DNA of 59,807 nt. It comes from Paenibacillus sp. J45TS6. GTDB taxonomy: Bacteria; Bacillota; Bacilli; Paenibacillales; Paenibacillaceae. The stretch covers positions 1-59,807 of the forward strand of contig NZ_BOSJ01000023.1 in NCBI RefSeq assembly GCF_018403285.1, written 5' to 3'. Both the position numbers and the translations under genes were made by a program. The notes below the pieces were generated by a model. That model saw nothing but the letters and a program-made list of their open reading frames with translations, was not told the origin of the DNA and did no database searches. Position 1 is the first letter of the stretch. The number at the start of each line of letters is the position of its first letter. Below, in pieces: positions 1 to 7,427 of the stretch.

Positions 1-57
1 AAGAGTATGAAGATCCATTCATCAGCAACAGGAGCAAAAAGAAATAAACCAGTTTAA
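1..57 (+). pseudogene. Possible C-terminal tail of a TnpB-like protein (partial)
   Basis: Frame 1 is open from the window edge to TAA at 55-57 and gives 18 residues ending in AKRNKPV. The tail is basic and unstructured, as TnpB C-termini often are, and it lies immediately upstream on the same strand of three hairpins resembling an IS200/IS605 right end. The identity rests on that context only, because the body of the gene is outside the window. Another reading frame is open to position 45, so the frame itself is not certain. Confidence 0.25.
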
Positions 58-86
58 CTGGTAAGTGAAAGTGACAAATAACAATG

Positions 87-193
87 AGCCTGAACAGATT
101 TACTGTCAGGCTAGCGTCTTTAGGCGCGGTTTGGCAACAAGGGGTTATACCCCAAGTACAAACCACCCGTTTTACGGGTGGTCCTGATTTGTA
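87..193 (+). ncRNA. IS200/IS605-type right end / omega-RNA-like hairpin cluster
   Basis: Three hairpins follow one another. The first is 87-112 (AGCCTGA-ACAG pairing with CTGTCAGGCT, one bulge). The second is 141-153 (GGGG-TTATA-CCCC). The third is 162-182 (ACCACCCG-TTTTA-CGGGTGGT), extended by TACAAA at 157-162 pairing with TTTGTA at 188-193. There is no T-tract after any of them, so they are not ordinary terminators. Right ends of IS605-type elements carry such subterminal hairpins, and the matching transcript is the omega RNA that guides TnpB. By that model the guide would begin just after about 193. Identification is by structure and look only. Confidence 0.4.
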
Positions 194-212
194 TACGTAC
201 ATGTGTTCTGGA

Positions 213-377
213 TTAGTGATAACTTTCCTTATACTTACCGTTGTCATCATGTTTCGATTGTTTTCGGCGATCATTACGGGCCTGCTGTTGTTGCTGAGCA
301 TCCAGGCTGTTTACAGGTGTTGATTCCAAATCATTTACTTCGTTGACCAGATTTTTGTCAGGTTGGTTTGGGCTCAA
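213..377 (-). CDS. Small hydrophilic protein, 54 aa, unknown function
   Basis: A short reading frame on the minus strand starts with TTG at 377-375, seven bases after an AAGGAGG ribosome binding site at 386-392, and ends at TAA (215-213). The product is very polar (MSPNQPDKNLVNEVNDLE...), has a run of five glutamines near residue 30, then a basic stretch RNDRRKQSKHDD, with no hydrophobic core, cysteine or membrane segment. It is probably disordered. I do not recognise the family. The strong ribosome binding site at correct spacing is the main support for it being real. It is convergent with the IS605-like end on its downstream side. Confidence 0.6.
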   Translation of the reverse strand: MSPNQPDKNLVNEVNDLESTPVNSLDAQQQQQARNDRRKQSKHDDNGKYKESYH

Positions 378-519
378 TGAGTGGTCCTCCTTAATTATTG
401 CAATAGTATGTGAAATGTATTATGTGCTGGGTAAGGTATAACTATTCAATATCTGGGTTTAACGCTTTATTAGCATGTAATATAATTTTTAGATGTTGGA
501 ATATCATATTTTTTTATTA

Positions 520-690
520 AGAGTAGCTTTTTAGATGGAATTGTGCTATACTAAGTTTATTGAATTGTTGACCTGAAAAAATCCGCATAGCGTAGAGGGT
601 TATTCTTCTAAATAATAACCTTGTCCCCTATGTGTATTTTTATTTAAGGTAAGAATTTCATGTAAATTTAAAAATTAGGTGGTAATAACA
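520..690 (+). promoter_or_regulatory. Promoter and structured cold-shock leader of csp copy 1
   Basis: An extended -10 (TGC-TATACT, 547-552) without a good -35 is followed by a leader of about 130 nt. The leader folds with CATAG (587-591) against CTATG (628-632) and GGTTATT (598-604) against AATAACC (613-619). The ribosome binding site AGGTGG is at 677-682. The same promoter and leader recur before all four csp genes here, which argues for a conserved temperature-responsive RNA element of the kind known for csp mRNAs. Confidence 0.7.
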
Positions 691-891
691 ATGGAAACAG
701 GAACAGTAAAATGGTTTAACGCAGAAAAAGGATTTGGCTTTATCGAAGTTGAAGGCGGAGACGATGTATTCGTACATTTCAGCGCAATCACTGGCGAAGG
801 CTTCAAATCTTTGGACGAAGGTCAACGTGTTGAATTCAACATCGTTCAAGGCCAACGTGGCGCACAAGCTGAAAATGTTGTAAAACTATAA
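691..891 (+). CDS. csp: Cold-shock protein (CspB family), copy 1
   Basis: This 66-residue single-domain OB-fold protein binds single-stranded nucleic acid and acts as an RNA chaperone in the cytoplasm at low temperature. The family marks are all present: [16 protein letters not shown] (RNP1) and DVFVHFSAI (RNP2), with length exactly that of CspB. ATG at 691 is chosen because AGGTGG lies eight bases upstream; a GTG at 679 in the same frame would overlap that site. The protein is identical to copy 2 and differs from copies 3 and 4 at D29S, V53T, A58P or thereabouts. It is monocistronic, with its own leader and terminator. Confidence 0.95.
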   Translation: METGTVKWFNAEKGFGFIEVEGGDDVFVHFSAITGEGFKSLDEGQRVEFNIVQGQRGAQAENVVKL

Positions 892-903
892 TTTTAGCTT
901 TAG

Positions 904-938
904 AAAGCTCCAAACCTTAGGTTTGGGGCTTTTTTTAT
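904..938 (+). terminator. Intrinsic terminator of csp copy 1
   Basis: AAAGCTCCAAACC pairs with GGTTTGGGGCTTT across a short TTA loop and runs into seven T residues. Confidence 0.9.
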
Positions 939-1007
939 TTTACATTACATATACGACTCTCCAGTGGAAGATTGTGGGTGGGATCTATGTAATTTAGATT
1001 TCTTCAC

Positions 1008-1048
1008 AAAAACCCCGCTTCCTAATGAAACAGGGAACGAGGTTTTAT
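1008..1048 (-). terminator. Intrinsic terminator, minus strand
   Basis: Read on the minus strand, AACCTCGTTCCCT pairs (with two G-U and one mismatch) with AGGAAGCGGGGTT, followed by TTTTT. It lies about 120 bp after the stop of the nitroreductase at 1171 and probably ends that transcript. The remainder of 940-1170 shows nothing else. Confidence 0.55.
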
Positions 1049-1170
1049 ATAAAGAACAGTTTTTTACCAGCTCACTACTTTGTTTACGAAGATTCAAATG
1101 GATGAGCCAGTGAAGTCTGGGTTTATTGTTATCGGCTATCACTGTCACCAACGGATAGATCTAGGTTATC

Positions 1171-1809
1171 TTATCTCCAAGTGGTTACCGTCTCCACAGG
1201 CAGGCGGTAGGATTCAAATCCTTCGCTGGCTGCTTTGCCAATCGTAATGAGCATAATCGGTACATAACGATCTTTTTCAAGGCCGTACACTTCAGCGATT
1301 TGTTCCTTCTCATAACCACCAATCGCATTGGTGTCATAACCGTATGCACGTGCAACAAGCATAAGCTGCATGGATACCAGACCAGCATCTAGTATGTTGG
1401 TTTCTCTTAGTGTTGTTTCCGGCATGACTTTATAAAATTGTCCAATGGCGTTCATCTGTTGCTCTTTCACTTCGCTAGGCATATATCCCAGCTCAACCGC
1501 TTTTTCATAAATTTCTTCCGCATAATCAAAGTTATCCATATCGGCAAAAACAGCGATTACTGCTGATGAGCTCATGACTTTATCTTTGATGAATCTGGCA
1601 AGATGGCTAAGTGTTTCTTTTCCTTCTTCGCTATCGATGACTACAAAACGCCAAGATTGCAAATTGACGGATGAGGGAGCACGTGTGGCCTTCGCTATTA
1701 TTTCTGACATTTCCTCACGACTGATTTTCACAGTAGGGTCATATGTTTTAATGGAACGGCGTCCCAATGTAATTTCATTAAAATCGTTTGTTTTCTGAAC
1801 GTTATGCAT
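1171..1809 (-). CDS. NAD(P)H nitroreductase family protein (YdgI-like)
   Basis: The 212-residue protein belongs to the FMN-dependent nitroreductase superfamily, cytosolic homodimers that use NAD(P)H to reduce nitro compounds, quinones or similar acceptors. Visible marks are the N-terminal RRSIKTYDPTVKISREE (FMN phosphate contact at the R-R-S-x-R type motif), APSSVNLQSWRFVV around residue 45 and the C-terminal NAIGGYEKEQIAEVYGL and PIMLITIGKA segments. Length and segments match B. subtilis YdgI best. It is a single gene with a repeat-rich probable operator upstream (1856-1894) and a terminator downstream. The physiological substrate cannot be told. Confidence 0.85.
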   Translation of the reverse strand: MHNVQKTNDFNEITLGRRSIKTYDPTVKISREEMSEIIAKATRAPSSVNLQSWRFVVIDSEEGKETLSHLARFIKDKVMSSSAVIAVFADMDNFDYAEEIYEKAVELGYMPSEVKEQQMNAIGQFYKVMPETTLRETNILDAGLVSMQLMLVARAYGYDTNAIGGYEKEQIAEVYGLEKDRYVPIMLITIGKAASEGFESYRLPVETVTTWR

Positions 1810-1855
1810 CGTATATTCCTTCTTTCATTATGTCTAATATGTTTATTCGATTTGT

Positions 1856-1894
1856 TGACACATCAATATTTGACCCGTCAATATTTGATGTATC
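1856..1894. promoter_or_regulatory. Candidate operator with paired CAATATTTGA repeats
   Basis: Upstream of the nitroreductase, the motif TCAATATTTGA occurs twice 17 bp apart inside an imperfect inverted repeat (ACATCAATATTTGAC against GTCAATATTTGATGT). It overlaps the likely minus-strand promoter, which contains TTGATA and TTGACG hexamers. This looks like a repressor site, for example for a MarR or HxlR protein. The regulator is not adjacent, so the assignment is open. Confidence 0.45.
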
Positions 1895-2054
1895 AACAAT
1901 ATAGTACTCTCAACCTATTTTTGCAAATACATAAAATGACATCACTAAAAAGGGCCCTGAAGATAAAGGGTTTTCTTCAAAAGGGGGATAAGCGCTAGAT
2001 CAACTTCTTGAAATGTCACACTTTTTTAGCGACAAAATTCAAATAATTATATTA

Positions 2055-2225
2055 AAGAGTAGCTTTTTAGATGGAGCTGTGCTATAATAAATTTATTGAA
2101 GTATTGACCTAGCGAATTCACATAGCGTAGAGGGTTATTCTTTAAAAATAATAACCTTGTCCCCTATGTGTATTTTTATTAAGGTAAGAATTTCATGTAA
2201 ATTTAAAAATTAGGTGGTAATAACA
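2055..2225 (+). promoter_or_regulatory. Promoter and structured cold-shock leader of csp copy 2
   Basis: TGC-TATAAT (extended -10, 2083-2088) is preceded by the same GAGTAGCTTTTTAGATGGA segment found before copy 1. The leader carries CATAG/CTATG and GGGTTATT/AATAACC pairings and the AGGTGG site at 2212-2217. Confidence 0.7.
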
Positions 2226-2426
2226 ATGGAAACAGGAACAGTAAAATGGTTTAACGCAGAAAAAGGATTTGGCTTTATCGAAGTTGAAGGCGGAGACGAT
2301 GTATTCGTACATTTCAGCGCAATCACTGGCGAAGGCTTCAAATCTTTGGACGAAGGACAACGTGTTGAATTCAACATCGTTCAAGGCCAACGTGGCGCAC
2401 AAGCTGAAAATGTTGTAAAACTATAA
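2226..2426 (+). CDS. csp: Cold-shock protein (CspB family), copy 2
   Basis: This gene encodes a 66-residue protein identical to copy 1, with the KGFGFIE and DVFVHF RNA-binding motifs of the cold-shock domain. The DNA differs from copy 1 by only a few synonymous changes, and the promoter, leader and terminator are copied too, so the whole transcription unit was duplicated recently. It is expected to act as a single-stranded RNA/DNA chaperone. The ATG at 2226 is preceded by AGGTGG at the proper distance. It is monocistronic. Confidence 0.95.
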   Translation: METGTVKWFNAEKGFGFIEVEGGDDVFVHFSAITGEGFKSLDEGQRVEFNIVQGQRGAQAENVVKL

Positions 2427-2437
2427 TTTTAGCTTTA

Positions 2438-2474
2438 AAAAGCTCCAAACCTAAGGTTTGGAGCTTTTTTTATT
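2438..2474 (+). terminator. Intrinsic terminator of csp copy 2
   Basis: AAAAAGCTCCAAACC pairs with GGTTTGGAGCTTTTT across a CTAA loop. Confidence 0.9.
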
Positions 2475-2665
2475 TGCGATTTAAGTTTAGTTCAGTCTAG
2501 ATAGATGAGGTGGATCAGCGAAACTTTGGTCTAATCCAATCGATTTTTGTTAGTACATGAATAGTCGTTAAAACATATGTGAAAACTTTTGAGAAGGATA
2601 TTTGTTAACAAAAGTGGTCTGTGTTCAAATAAAGGCATAATGATAAACGGAGGAGCTATCGAATA

Positions 2666-3340
2666 ATGGCTAAATCCATCGTAGAAAAATTAAATTTACA
2701 TAAATACAATGAAGTCGCTGTTTTGGATGCCCCAGAAGGCTCGAATTACTTAGCTGAATTAACAGGTTATGATACAGAGCTTAGAGATCATCATGCATAT
2801 GATCTCATATTTGCTTTTGTACTGAATATGGATTCATTAAAAGCCTTGGTAGATCGTGTGATTACAAATCAGCATCTTCAGACAGGTGGATATCTCTTTG
2901 CAGCGTATCCTAAAAAGGGAAACAAAGTCTATCCCACATTTATTCACCGTGACGAATTGTTAGAAGGGCTTGGCAGTGATGAGAATGGTTATGTCGGGAC
3001 AAGTAATATTAAATTTGCGCGAATGGTGGGATTGGACTCCATCTTTACAGTAGTTGGACTAAAAGAAGACGCGAAAAACAAGCAGAAAGCTTCTTCTAAA
3101 CCAAGCGGGTATGTAGATGATTATATTTCATTCATACCAAGTGTCGAAAAGGATCTCTATGATACACCGGATTTACTTGCCTTCTACCAATCATTAACCC
3201 CTGGGTATCGCAAAGACTGGGCACGTTATGTCTACAGTGCAAAACAAGAGGAAACGAGAGAGAAACGTCGTGAGGAGATGAAGATGATCCTTCGCAAGGG
3301 TTATAAAAGTCGTGAACTATATCGCCGGGATCAATCATAG
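2666..3340 (+). CDS. YdeI/OmdA-family protein
   Basis: The 224-residue protein has a C-terminal OmdA (YdeI, OmpD-associated) domain from about residue 165: FYQSLTPGYRKDWARYVYSA followed by KQEETREKRREEMKMIL, the conserved lysine/arginine-rich helix pair of that family. The first 140 residues form a separate alpha/beta domain (VAVLDAPEGSNYLAEL at residue 18 onward, IFAFVLNMDSLKALVDRVI at about 50) that resembles a DUF3052-type region. YdeI-type proteins have been linked to bacteriocin or peptide tolerance, but the biochemical role is not established. The start ATG follows CGGAGGAG by about nine bases. It stands alone between csp units. Confidence 0.7.
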   Translation: MAKSIVEKLNLHKYNEVAVLDAPEGSNYLAELTGYDTELRDHHAYDLIFAFVLNMDSLKALVDRVITNQHLQTGGYLFAAYPKKGNKVYPTFIHRDELLEGLGSDENGYVGTSNIKFARMVGLDSIFTVVGLKEDAKNKQKASSKPSGYVDDYISFIPSVEKDLYDTPDLLAFYQSLTPGYRKDWARYVYSAKQEETREKRREEMKMILRKGYKSRELYRRDQS

Positions 3341-3365
3341 AAAGTCGTTTAAAAATAAAGCGAAG

Positions 3366-3402
3366 GTACACTCATCTAAATGAGTGGCACCGCTTATTCA
3401 GG
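3366..3402 (+). terminator. Possible terminator hairpin after the YdeI-type gene
   Basis: CACTCAT-CTAA-ATGAGTG (3371-3388) forms a perfect inner stem, flanked by AAGCG and CGCTT outer arms. There is no T-tract, so termination strength is uncertain. Confidence 0.35.
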
Positions 3403-3454
3403 CGAAGAACCAATGAGAAATAGCTCCCACCTAAATTACTTCCACATTATACCT

Positions 3455-3632
3455 GAACGTTTAAGTAGCTAATTACTCTGAAATGTGCTATAATTAGTTT
3501 ATTGAAGTAATTGACCTAGAGAAATCCGCATAGCGTAGAGGGTTATTCTTTAAATAATAACCTTGTCCCCTATGTGTATTTTTATTTAAGGTAAGAATTT
3601 CATGTAAATTTAAAAATTAGGTGGTAATAACA
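3455..3632 (+). promoter_or_regulatory. Promoter and structured cold-shock leader of csp copy 3
   Basis: TGC-TATAAT at 3489-3494 is followed by TTATTGAAG...TTGACC and a leader with CATAG/CTATG and GGGTTATT/AATAACC pairings. AGGTGG lies at 3619-3624. Confidence 0.7.
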
Positions 3633-3833
3633 ATGGAAACAGGAACAGTAAAATGGTTTAACGCAGAAAAAGGATTTGGCTTTATCGAGGTTGAAGGCGG
3701 AAGCGACGTATTCGTACACTTCAGCGCAATCACTGGCGAAGGTTTCAAATCTTTGGACGAAGGTCAACGTGTTGAATTCAACATCACACAAGGCCAACGT
3801 GGTCCACAAGCTGAGAATGTTGTAAAACTGTAG
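3633..3833 (+). CDS. csp: Cold-shock protein (CspB family), copy 3
   Basis: The 66-residue cold-shock domain protein has the usual RNP1 (KGFGFIE) and RNP2 (DVFVHF) motifs. It differs from copies 1 and 2 by GGS for GGD before DVFVHF, NITQG for NIVQG, and RGPQ for RGAQ near the C-terminus, and is identical in protein sequence to copy 4 at 12306. It is expected to be an RNA chaperone. Start, leader and terminator follow the common pattern of the four units. Confidence 0.95.
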   Translation: METGTVKWFNAEKGFGFIEVEGGSDVFVHFSAITGEGFKSLDEGQRVEFNITQGQRGPQAENVVKL

Positions 3834-3844
3834 TATTCAGTTTT

Positions 3845-3884
3845 CAAAAGCCCCAAACGTTAGGTTTGGGGCTTTTTTTATTTC
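3845..3884 (+). terminator. Intrinsic terminator of csp copy 3
   Basis: AAAAGCCCCAAAC pairs with GTTTGGGGCTTTT and enters a T-run. Confidence 0.9.
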
Positions 3885-3901
3885 TACTCTTTTATTCGAA
3901 T

Positions 3902-3947
3902 AACAATAGAGCCAAGCCATATTATATAATGGCTTGGCTCTATTGTT
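3902..3947. repeat. Perfect 19-bp inverted repeat
   Basis: AACAATAGAGCCAAGCCAT (3902-3920) is the exact reverse complement of 3929-3947, with an eight-base AT loop. It lies between the convergent csp copy 3 and TetR gene and may be a bidirectional terminator, although flanking T-runs are weak. It could equally be an extragenic palindromic element. Confidence 0.6.
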
Positions 3948-4017
3948 GTTTATACGTTCTCAAAGGAACAATACACTTTCTTTGAAGCGTCATAAATTCC
4001 ATGTATGTTATCGTCTG

Positions 4018-4617
4018 TTATTTCTTAACGAGGAACAACTGAATTAGCATTTCGTAAGAATAAATTAGCATCGTATTCACATCAAAATCATAATCTGTCA
4101 TTTCCGATTCAAAGGCATGATTTATAACCGAGGACAGAATAAAGATTAATAGTTCTACGGTTTGATCTTTACCCACGGGTGTAGGTGTATTCGGAATAGT
4201 AGGACATTGAGGAATGAAGACCCCTTTTTCTACTCCCTCTCGATAGATGTCTCGAACACATTCTCTTCGATTCTCACTAAATGCTCTAAACTTCTCCCAA
4301 TCTTCCGGAAAATACTTTTTCAATTCATTCAGATGTCTTTTGCGAAGCGTTTGAATGTTGTATAGATAAAAAACAGCGCGCAGTTTTTCGACATAATCAT
4401 GTTTCTCATGAATGATTCGGTTCAGTTCCTCTCGGTCATTAGCGATAAACGAATCACAGATCGAGCTGATTAGATGATCTTTGTCTTTAAAATGGAGATA
4501 GATCGTTTTCTTGCTGATTCGCAAATTATCTGCCAGTTCATGCATCGTGAATTTGCGGAATCCATACTCGTCGATCAACTTTTTTCCTTCTTCAATAATT
4601 CGTTGTTCTATATTCAT
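4018..4617 (-). CDS. TetR/AcrR family transcriptional regulator
   Basis: This 199-residue protein has an N-terminal TetR helix-turn-helix (residues 5-50): GKKLIDEYGFRKFTMHELAD, then ISKKTIYLHFKDKDHLI, which is the recognition helix and the YxHFxxKxxL motif. The C-terminal half is an all-helical ligand-binding and dimer domain of no specific subgroup. It is encoded after, and on the same strand as, the MFS carrier at 4739, so the pair probably forms one unit in which the repressor controls the exporter or uptake carrier. A palindrome at 4639-4662 just before its start could be its operator. A terminator-like T-rich stretch is not obvious downstream. Confidence 0.85.
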   Translation of the reverse strand: MNIEQRIIEEGKKLIDEYGFRKFTMHELADNLRISKKTIYLHFKDKDHLISSICDSFIANDREELNRIIHEKHDYVEKLRAVFYLYNIQTLRKRHLNELKKYFPEDWEKFRAFSENRRECVRDIYREGVEKGVFIPQCPTIPNTPTPVGKDQTVELLIFILSSVINHAFESEMTDYDFDVNTMLIYSYEMLIQLFLVKK

Positions 4618-4638
4618 ATCAGCACCTCCTCTGTGAAG

Positions 4639-4662
4639 TTTATATATTCATGGAAAATATAA
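4639..4662. promoter_or_regulatory. Candidate TetR operator
   Basis: TTTATATATTC and GAAAATATAAA form an inverted repeat with one mismatch around a two-base centre, 22 bp upstream of the TetR start. Position suggests autoregulation. Confidence 0.4.
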
Positions 4663-4738
4663 ATACCGAGATACCTTATTATACAGATTTAAGTCTCCGG
4701 TAAAAATGGTAAAAAAACGAACAAATTTTAGAATCTGC

Positions 4739-5950
4739 TTATTTATATGACTCTGCTAAAGAATTAACAGTTTGTTTCAAGTTTATGCAAAACGGCACGA
4801 TACTTGCAGCGACCAAGCAAATGCTCATTGCAATATACGCAGTAACAAAGGAACCTCCTGATTCAGTGACAAGATTGCCAATGATGATAGGCGCAATGAT
4901 GCCTCCCATAAAGGCACCAATATTAATGACAGAAAAAGAGGAACCGATAATCTGATTGGATACTAAGCGATATGGCAACACCATGTAAGCCGTGAAGGCA
5001 AACATAAGTAAGACGGATATAGCATACAGCAATAGAACGGTAATGACAAAATGAGTCGAATAGATAAAACCGATTAGGCAAGCTGCAGCAGCCAGAGAAG
5101 AGAGAGTGATGAATGTTTTCTCCTTCTGTTTAAAATATTTGTTGATCAAAATGCCAGCCGCCATCGTGGCAACTGCCATAAGTATCGAATTACTCGTTAG
5201 TAGATATCCGATTTTTGTATTGTCCATCATATGAAAATTAGCTTTTAAAACGGACGGCAGCCAGGAGATGACGCCTGTAGCTACTAAGTTCGTAAATAAC
5301 ATGCCGAGCGCAATAAAGAGCACATTTTTTTCTTTCCATGCATCAAAAAGAGATACAGACTTCTTGGATTTTGTTCTTTTTGGGGATTGCTCTTTCTCTT
5401 TCACAAATATAAACATCATCAACCATAAGGCAATATAAAAAACAGTGATTAACCAGTAAGCAACTCGCCAATTAATATTAATTAATTGAGTTCCAATGGT
5501 AAAAGCAAATACACCGCCGACTCCAGCTGTAGCAAGTACTTTTGACTGAATGGAAGCATGTTGCTCCCCGTCAAAATTTGTACTTATGATCTTAGGTGAA
5601 CCTGTTGTGTAACTTGCATGCCCCAGTCCAACGCCCATCCGCATCATAGCCAGTGCAAGTAATGAGCTGGAGAAACTAAAGAAGATCGTAAAGAGAATGA
5701 GGACAAACAATGAGGATAAAATAAATTTACGATAACCGAATCGGTCGACCAGCCATCCTCCTGGAATCGTAATTAATGTAAAACCGATATAGTAGACACT
5801 TAGAATCATCCCCGTTTGATTCGGTAACCAGTGGAATTGATCACCCAAGGCCAAAACAGTCATCGAAATCATATTCTTATCCATAGAGATAAAACTGCCC
5901 ATAATTAAAACAGTTATCGCAATTTTCCATTGTTCTTTTGTCAGTATCAC
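4739..5950 (-). CDS. MFS transporter, anion:cation symporter-like
   Basis: This is a 12-helix carrier of about 403 residues. The loop after helix 2 carries the MFS signature WLVDRFGYRKFI (D-R-x-G-x-R), and helices 4-5 contain GVGLGHASYTTGSPK. The overall plan, with a charged central loop (KEKEQSPKRTKSKK), resembles the ACS subgroup that moves sugar acids and similar organic anions. The start is set at GTG 5950 because AGGTG lies six bases upstream; the in-frame GTG at 5959 is part of that ribosome binding site. It is probably cotranscribed with the downstream TetR gene at 4018. Substrate is not predictable. Confidence 0.8.
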   Translation of the reverse strand: MILTKEQWKIAITVLIMGSFISMDKNMISMTVLALGDQFHWLPNQTGMILSVYYIGFTLITIPGGWLVDRFGYRKFILSSLFVLILFTIFFSFSSSLLALAMMRMGVGLGHASYTTGSPKIISTNFDGEQHASIQSKVLATAGVGGVFAFTIGTQLININWRVAYWLITVFYIALWLMMFIFVKEKEQSPKRTKSKKSVSLFDAWKEKNVLFIALGMLFTNLVATGVISWLPSVLKANFHMMDNTKIGYLLTSNSILMAVATMAAGILINKYFKQKEKTFITLSSLAAAACLIGFIYSTHFVITVLLLYAISVLLMFAFTAYMVLPYRLVSNQIIGSSFSVINIGAFMGGIIAPIIIGNLVTESGGSFVTAYIAMSICLVAASIVPFCINLKQTVNSLAESYK

Positions 5951-6008
5951 GGTGTGCACCTCATATGCTGTAAACTTTATCGATCATTTTAATAAGATCA
6001 GCCCTATT

Positions 6009-6063
6009 AAAAAAGCTAACTACAACCAATGAATATTGGTGAAATCGTTGTAGTTAGCTTTTA
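6009..6063 (-). terminator. Strong terminator ending the amidohydrolase-MFS operon
   Basis: AAAAGCTAACTACAAC (6011-6026) pairs perfectly with 6047-6062. On the minus strand the stem is followed by six T residues. It lies about 95 bp after the stop at 6156. Confidence 0.8.
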
Positions 6064-6155
6064 TATTTATCAATTATCTGAAAAGGGAGGAAGTAGGTTA
6101 GTTTTGCGAGATATAGTCTTGATTAAGCGTTATTTCCGACAACTTAATCTGGTTG

Positions 6156-7394
6156 TTACAAAGACGCAGATTCATATTTAGGTTTTGTTTTAGCTGCAAG
6201 GAAGTACAAAGCGGCACTTACACAAGAAAGTACAATGAGCACAGTTAAAACGAGACCATAAGAATTATTGATACCATATACAACTCCACCAAATACGGCA
6301 CTGAGTGCAGTTCCTAAGGAAGAGAACATTGAAACTGTACCGAAGATGGAACTGAAATCTTTTTCACCAAACAGGTAAGCCGTAATGTAGGATGGAGCGA
6401 TCGTAAGTGCAGTTGCACCAAATCCTGTGAATGTTGCATAAAGGATACCTGCGATTTGTCCATCTGCATGTCTTAAGAATACAAAGCTGAGTACGTTACA
6501 AATTCCTAAGAAGATGATCATGAGAGTGAGTCCCATTTTATCAAACATTCTGCCAACGAGCAGCTTGCCGACAATAACCATTGCCGATCCCAAGGATAAT
6601 AGGAATGCAGCTCTTGACGAAGTAGCACCGATATCTGTCAAGAATGGAGCAAGGTTGATAATCATGGTATTCGCAACGATACCTGTTACGATAATAGCCG
6701 CGCACAAGATCCAAAATGATGGTGTTCTTAATACATCTTTTTGGTTCATACCGGATAACACTTGATTTTTATCTTTAGTAGGCGCTTGACCAAGTGGTGT
6801 CAAACCCATATCGGATGGGTGGAATCTGACAACAAATGCAGTCAGCGGAACGATAGTAACGGCAATCATAATACCTATGATCAGGTAGGTTGTTCTCCAA
6901 CCCACGGAACTAATCAAGGAACTTACGATGGGACTCAGGATAATACCGCCTAAGCCGCTACCTGATAAGGCAATACCGAGTGCCAATCCGCGTTTCTCAT
7001 TAAACCAGTTTGTAATGAGCACCGAAGAGGGAACAATTGATCCTGCAATGAGTGAAATACCTTGAAGAACAGATAGTGCATAGAAAACATAGATATTACT
7101 TGCAAAAGAAAATCCGACAAATGATAGTGCACCTAGAAGAGTACATACCGTCATATAAACTCGAATATTTACTTTTTTAAGTATTTTACCTGCGATTGGG
7201 GCTACTACTAAACCAACTAATGTAACGATGGTAAAGTATAGACTAAACTGAGATCTTTCAATACCGAGCTCCTGTGATACAGGGTCTGTAAAAAACGAAA
7301 TCAAGTTAACAATGGGTGTGAAAAGGAATGTCATTGACATAAAGGCTGTGATTACGATCCACCAGCCATAGAACATTTTGTTGTTTTTAGCCAT
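6156..7394 (-). CDS. MFS transporter, OFA-like
   Basis: The 412-residue carrier begins MAKNNKMFYGWWIVITAF, the YGWW start typical of OFA (oxalate/formate antiporter-like) and monocarboxylate-type MFS proteins, and has 12 predicted helices. Helix 5 contains the GSGLGGIILSPI sequence and the loop WFNEKRGLALGIA (motif A-like) precedes it. ATG 7394 is chosen since GAAGGTG lies six bases upstream; an earlier GTG at 7403 overlaps that site. It follows the M20 hydrolase by 33 bp on the same strand, suggesting uptake of a substrate that the hydrolase then deacylates, or export of its product. It resembles the carrier at 18322. Confidence 0.8.
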   Translation of the reverse strand: MAKNNKMFYGWWIVITAFMSMTFLFTPIVNLISFFTDPVSQELGIERSQFSLYFTIVTLVGLVVAPIAGKILKKVNIRVYMTVCTLLGALSFVGFSFASNIYVFYALSVLQGISLIAGSIVPSSVLITNWFNEKRGLALGIALSGSGLGGIILSPIVSSLISSVGWRTTYLIIGIMIAVTIVPLTAFVVRFHPSDMGLTPLGQAPTKDKNQVLSGMNQKDVLRTPSFWILCAAIIVTGIVANTMIINLAPFLTDIGATSSRAAFLLSLGSAMVIVGKLLVGRMFDKMGLTLMIIFLGICNVLSFVFLRHADGQIAGILYATFTGFGATALTIAPSYITAYLFGEKDFSSIFGTVSMFSSLGTALSAVFGGVVYGINNSYGLVLTVLIVLSCVSAALYFLAAKTKPKYESASL

Positions 7395-7427
7395 GAGTTG
7401 CACCTTCCCGAGTTTGATATGAATAAT

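Noticed and set aside
658-867. Antisense reading frames opposite the csp genes (also at 2193, 3600 and 12255)
   Set aside because: They mirror the conserved csp codons, have no ribosome binding site, and exist only because the sense strand is constrained.
3369-3402. tRNA or small RNA in the gap before csp copy 3
   Set aside because: No cloverleaf or CCA-type arms; only a simple stem is seen.
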